The notes under the pieces were generated by a model that did not search any database, had not been told where the DNA came from, and saw nothing but the letters and a program-made list of their open reading frames with translations. A program made the translations under genes and the position numbers. A stretch of DNA of 64,000 nucleotides from Monocercomonoides exilis (Eukaryota; Preaxostyla; Oxymonadida; Polymastigidae). Positions 58,928-64,000 of this stretch are shown here, one piece after another; within the stretch, counting starts at the first letter, position 1; each line of letters begins with the position of its first letter. The stretch covers positions 868,001 through 932,000 of the forward strand of contig LSRY02000029.1 in NCBI GenBank assembly GCA_001643675.2, given 5' to 3'.

Positions 58928-58978
58928 AACGCACTGTGAACAAAGAAAAAAATTGTTTTATTCACTTGTATTTATGTT
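58928..58978. promoter_or_regulatory. 51-bp bidirectional promoter
   Basis: Only 51 bp lie between the divergent start codons at 58927 (minus) and 58979 (plus). It is AT-rich, with an AAAGAAAAAAATT core, and gives no clear motif. It is the third divergent pair in the window with less than 80 bp between starts. Confidence 0.5.
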
Positions 58979-61900
58979 ATGGTCACGATCAAAATAATGA
59001 GCTCTTCAGCATTTGTTTGGCGCAACATTATTTTGCGAAATACAGTGTCGACTTATAACAGTCATCATATTTACTATTATAAGGGTTTTCTACAAACAGA
59101 TGGTGGTCTGGGGAGCCATCCAAATAATTTGCTAAAAATTAACCCTGGTATATGTATTTTATGTTTATTGGAAATTGTTTATTTTTAATATATATCACAA
59201 AAACTTTTTTCACGTTTTTTGTGAAATTTCGAAACAGAAACCGGAATGACAACGACGAAAGAAATTTCACCTTCAAATCGATCTGGACACACTATTGCAT
59301 TGATAAACCAACATCTTTTTATATTCTCTGGAAAGCAAAATTCAATTCGAACTAATTCACTGATTGACATTAACATAGAGACAGATTCTGTGACAAATAT
59401 TCGATCAATAAATTCTCCACTTCCAAGAACTTATCATTCGTGCATTGTTTGGAATAGCTCGTTACTCATTTACGGAGGATTAACGCAAACTCATTCTGTT
59501 TGCGGAGATCTTCAGAAATTTGACTTATGTTTGCTTTCTTGAAAAAAATATGATTTGTCTGAAGTTTTGCATAACTCTTTTTCAGTCGATAGAGCATGGG
59601 AGCAACAAACCGTAAGCAACGATCCAGATGATGAAAATGTCCCACCTCCGCTGTACGGGCATGCTGCAGCTGTTGTTGGCTCGCAAATGTATATTTTCGG
59701 TGGATGCAAAGTGAATCATTCTCTATCAGGACCAATTTCTGAAGTCAATGATGGGATGTACTGTTTGGATTTGGAAAAGATGAAGTGGAGAAAAATTAGT
59801 GAGTGGAGAAGCAAAGAGGAGGAAGAAAGCAAAAACACAGCAAAAATTGAAAATGTTCATTTCTCAACTGAAAAGGGCAAAGATTATGACGATAGAAAGG
59901 AATCAAAAAAACGATTCTCATTCTCCACTCTTCTCAGGCGAAATAAGAAAAAGGAAGAAGAAAGCTTTTTGTCTGGATTGAATTCCCTTCAGCATCCCAG
60001 CGAGCATTTTTCAACCACAAGAATGACAGACTCCCAAGATGATTTTGATGGGCAAGATGAAGGAGGATTATCAACTCGGCCAATGATTCATCCGTCTCCC
60101 AGGTTTTACCACACGATGACTGCGATTGGGCAGCTGCTGTTTGTGTTTGGCGGCGTCAGCGAGAGAAGGCTGAACGACTTGTGGATGTTCGACACAACAA
60201 CAGAAAAATGGACTCAGCTAATGACTTGGGGATCAGCCCCTTCTCCTCGGTTTGGTTCTTTTTCTCTCTTCTTTATTCATAAATAGGTTCATTGACATGT
60301 TTTCTTCTGTTTTGTTTTACTATGATTTTGAATAATCTATTAACGTGCTATTCAATTTCTGTCATGTTCGCACAGATTTTGCCATTCGTCCTGTGTTAAA
60401 GAGCACACCCTATTTATTCATGGCGGAATCTGCACACAAGACAAATCGTTTGGCGATCTTCATTCGATCGATCTGTCGAAGCTGTTCAATGTTCGTCTCG
60501 GTCTTCCAATTGGAATTGGTATTTCGAGCAGACAGACGAAGGAAGAGAGCGAAATTGAAGATGAAAAGGAAAATGAAAGCGGAGGAAAAGAGTTTGCAAG
60601 CGAGGCACAGATATCTTCGACTTCACAATCAAATACTTTTCTGACAGCATCAAAAGTTGCATCTGCTGACGAATCAGAGAGCGACGAAGACTTTGAGCAT
60701 TCCCTTCAGACAGTTGACAGCCATTCTGTCTGGCTCAGCGGATGGCGGATGGCAAATAGCATGTTTTGTGGCAGAGAGCATCTCCTTTTGAAAGACGACT
60801 GCGATGTTGAAGGCGTTGGGGTGGCAAATGCAATTGTCAGTGCGCTGCAGGAGGAGTATGATTATTTGTGTGAATGCGCAAAGAGATCGGAACAATGTAA
60901 CAAAGATGATGAAAAGAGTGACAAAGCAGCAGTTGATAAAGAATTAGACAATTATATAAAGGATGTGCTGAACATTGAGTCGCTTACGCAGCATCTTCCT
61001 CTTGTTCTGAGTGTTCTGAGAGACGACGAAAAAGAGATGCTCTGGAGGAAAGCACGAGATGAAGGTGCTCTTCAAAGAAGCGACAATAGCAAAGAAGCTG
61101 TTGAAAAGGCGAAGGAGAAAAGAAATGCCTCAATTTCATCGTTTTTCTGTGGCACGTCTTCTCCAAATGATAAGAGGAAAGAGGTCGACTGGGATGGAAT
61201 AAGAAGAGCATTGATGGTTGAGCTGAGGAAGCTGCGGATTAAAAAAGCAGATGGAAAGAGATTTGAAGTTCCGCTGCCGATTTGGATTGATAAAGAACAA
61301 GAAAAAAGAGATAGAAAGAGAAAAGAAAGGAGAAAAAGAGAAGAAGAAGAAAGAGACGAAGTGCAGTTTTCTTCAACATGCAACATTCCTGACAGGGATT
61401 TTGGTGAAGTTTTCAATTCTAATAAAGAGACATCATCCTCAAATCAGAACATTGTTAATCAAAGAATTCATTTGCCTAAACCAATTAGTAGCAATGCATT
61501 CACAGCATTAGAATGGAAGAGTCCTCTTTCTTGTGCCTTGGAAGCAGCAGTCAGCCGGCGAAAGATTGGAAATCTTGGCAATTTAAATACACTCTCTTTG
61601 CTTGCATCTCCAACTGATGAGTTTGAAAAGGGTAGAAGAGCAACAATTTCTGATAAATATTGTGAAGATGGCAAAGGAATTATTTCAACAGAGAAGAAAA
61701 GAAGACAAAGCGAATATGTTGCACTGTTGTCTGATACAGCTGCATCACTTGGATCTCCTTCTTCTCCCACAATTGCAAACACCTTCAAGATCACCCGCTC
61801 AAAATCAACATCATCCACGCCAAAAGAGCAAGCCTCTTCTCCTTCGTCGTCGTTTTCTCGTTCGCACTCTTCATTTTTGAGGAAGAACAGCTTTTATTCG

Positions 61901-64000
61901 CGATTTGGAGGGCTAACACGCTCTTTCTCTGCTGCATCGTCTCCTTCTTTTTCATCTTTCATTTCTCCTCCTCAAATCAAACCACTCACTTTGTCTTTTT
62001 CCACATCTCCTCCGCCTGCTATCGGTAAAACTATCACTTGCCAGCTTTCCACTTCTTCTGCTTCTTCTGCTTCTTCCACTTCTCCTTTGTCGCATCCACA
62101 AACTCCAACACACATCCGCACACAGTCTGCCACAAACATCCTGCAGGCACTCTCCACTCCTCCTGGCTCTCCTGTCTCTTCCTTGAAAAGAATGCTTTCT
62201 GGTTCTCGTTCTTCTCAGTCGCCACCTCCTTTCGTCTTCGATGCATCGACTGTTTCGCCTGCACAGAGATCCTTCTCGCCTTTGCTGCCCAATCAAACAG
62301 GAGGAATAACAAGAACAGTCTCAACTGGCTCAAAAATTATTCGAACTTCTTCATCGCTTGTGCAGTCAACGAATTCTGCTGTGAAAAAGAAAACTGAAGA
62401 TTTGCCAATTGCAAATAATTCTTTGACATCTTGTGGATGTTTAGCTTGTCAAAGAAATATCGCTCAGCAAAAAGGCAAAGCGGAAGAAGTTTCTGTGTTT
62501 GGCACATCAAATCAATCAATTTCGCATCGAAACCAATTTCTGCATCAATTTTTGAAAGAAACAAGCTTTCCTTCAACTTCTGCTTTTTCTCCTCTTTCTT
62601 CTCATCTTTCGCCAAGCATTGCTACAACTATAACTCCAGCATCTTCTGTTGTGCCTTGTTCTATTTCTTCTTCTTCTCCCTCTTCCTCTTCTTCCTCTTC
62701 TTCCTCTTCTTCCTCTTCATCATCATCATCTTCTTCTTCTTTAGACACACTTTCTCTCACTCTTTCCTCGTCGTCTTTGTTCAGCAGTGAGACAGGAATG
62801 ACGCCCTTCCACTATCAGATGCTCAGTCTAATGGCATCAGCCATTGAAGAAGGAGACACTCTGCTTCATGTGGAATTTGAAGAGGCAGAGGCAGAAATAC
62901 AAAATGTGATGAAATTAGACAGAGAAAGACTGGATCGGCAGAGGAGGTTAGCGGAATATGGCGAGAGGAGGAGAATAGAAAAGAGGAGAAGGAAAGAAGA
63001 GAAGGAAATGGATTGGGAAAGGGAAAGTGGAAAAAGCAAAGTGAATGACGAGAAGAAAGGAAGCTGTGCAGATGATTCAGATGCTGATTTTGACTTTGGT
63101 GAGATTGAAGAAGAAGAAGAAGAGGAAGAAGAAGAAAGCAAAGAAGAAGAAGAAGAAGAAGAGGAACATTCAACTGATGAATGGCTTGTGGACTTTTCAT
63201 TTTCTGAATACGAAGATGAAACAAAAAAGGAAAACACACAAAAAAAGAACAAAAAGAAAACAAAAGAAACAGAATCCAAAGCAAAAACAGAAGAAAAAGA
63301 AAGAATCAAACAAAAGAGCACAAAAAAAATTGTCTCATCAATCACACAAAAAGAAAGAGAAGAGCATTCAAAGGATAAATTGATGGAACAGAAAGCAAAA
63401 GAAGAGGATGAAAAGACGAACAATCATTGCAAAGCATCTTTTCTTGCCCATTCATTCATTATTGAATCACGCTTTCCTCATCTTCTTCCATTTTGCAGTC
63501 GTGTTAGTAGTTCACAGAAGGAAATTGTTTCAAAAGCAAGAGAAAGAGTCACTGAGTGGATTAGACTAAGATTTGAGGAAGAGCAGGAATGGCTGGAGAG
63601 GAGAATGAGCAGATGGGAGAGGAAGGTGCAGTGGAGATGGGAATCCAACATTCTGCAGGAGAAAAGAAAGATTGTTAGAAAGAAGGAGAAGGAAATCACA
63701 AAAGAAAGGAAAGAGGAGAAGAGGAGGAGAAGACGTGAAAGCAGAAAATCTTCAGAAATGAATAAACAAACATCAAATGCAACAAGAAAAATTTACGATT
63801 TACCAGCTTCGTGTTATGAATTTCCTGATTCTTTGCCAGATTTCCCATTTGAGTCGCACATTTCGCCAACTGCATTCTCACGTGCCTCTGTCGCTGAACT
63901 GGAAGAAATTCTGCTTTCGCTGACCGTTTCACTTGAGAAAGAGAATGACAATTATCAAAAGAACAAAGAGAGAAATATGGATGTTGGATTGAATCGATCA
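58979..64000 (+). CDS. Kelch-repeat protein with long low-complexity C-terminus, 4+ exons, truncated by window end
   Basis: Exons: 58979-59147, 59238-59528, 59586-60249, 60376 to beyond 64000. The junctions keep phase and the last frame is open to the window edge (1,582 codons so far). Kelch blades: RSGHTIALINQHLFIFSGK; RTYHSCIVWNSSLLIYGGL; YGHAAAVVGSQMYIFGG; RFYHTMTAIGQLLFVFGGVS with LNDLWMFDTTTEKWTQL; then CHSSCVKEHTLFIHGGI with FGDLHSIDL. So about five blades in the first 500 residues form a beta-propeller, probably protein-binding. The rest is Ser-rich, acidic ([17 protein letters not shown]) and Lys/Arg-rich helix (RERVTEWIRLRFEEEQEWLE). An insertion of about 100 charged residues splits the middle blades. 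Partner and role are unknown. Confidence 0.85.

Overview
This window is nuclear DNA of an intron-rich, flagellated protist. It is AT-rich between genes. Protein genes are interrupted by many short GT-AG introns (34 to about 270 nt), and TAA, TAG and TGA all act as stops. The combination of a flagellar gene (IQUB), very serine-rich and mixed-charge proteins, decayed beta-helix (Pmp-like) surface-protein genes and horizontally acquired-looking metabolism suggests an oxymonad-type metamonad (Monocercomonoides/Blattamonas-like). That taxonomic guess is inference and could not be tested here.

Layout. 1-2.9 kb: repeat-filled spacer with a 1,022-bp long-inverted-repeat element. 2.9-7.6 kb (+): trehalose synthase TreS in 13 exons. 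8.2-9.5 kb (-): Vps55/LEPROT-like protein and ribosomal protein eS21. 11.0-13.7 kb (+): IQUB-like flagellar protein. 14.5-15.5 kb (-): VAMP7-like R-SNARE. 15.8-19.7 kb (-): RBM25 splicing factor, head-to-head with 19.7-22.2 kb (+) Gemin2. 23.7-24.8 kb: an intact DD34D mariner with perfect inverted termini. 25.3-33.3 kb: a graveyard of decayed genes. 33.4-39.2 kb: a gene fusing a ubiquitin-specific protease to a transposase-like domain, bracketed by diverged inverted repeats. 39.3-45.0 kb: a second graveyard (an MSP-like remnant and a beta-helix remnant). 46.1-46.5 kb: a 402-bp near-perfect palindrome. 46.9-50.4 kb (+): unrecognised helical protein. 51.0-56.0 kb (-): large coiled-coil protein. 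56.06-56.30 kb (+): tiny two-exon gene. 56.4-58.9 kb (-): unrecognised protein. 59.0 kb to the end (+): kelch-repeat protein running off the window.

Functional links are limited. RBM25 (U1 snRNP-associated) and Gemin2 (snRNP assembly) share a 75-bp divergent spacer and both serve splicing, which fits the intron density. Vps55 and VAMP7 both serve late endosome/lysosome traffic. The most interesting candidate is the protease-transposase gene at 34.5-38.5 kb, which may be the core of an undescribed DNA transposon or a gene domesticated from one.
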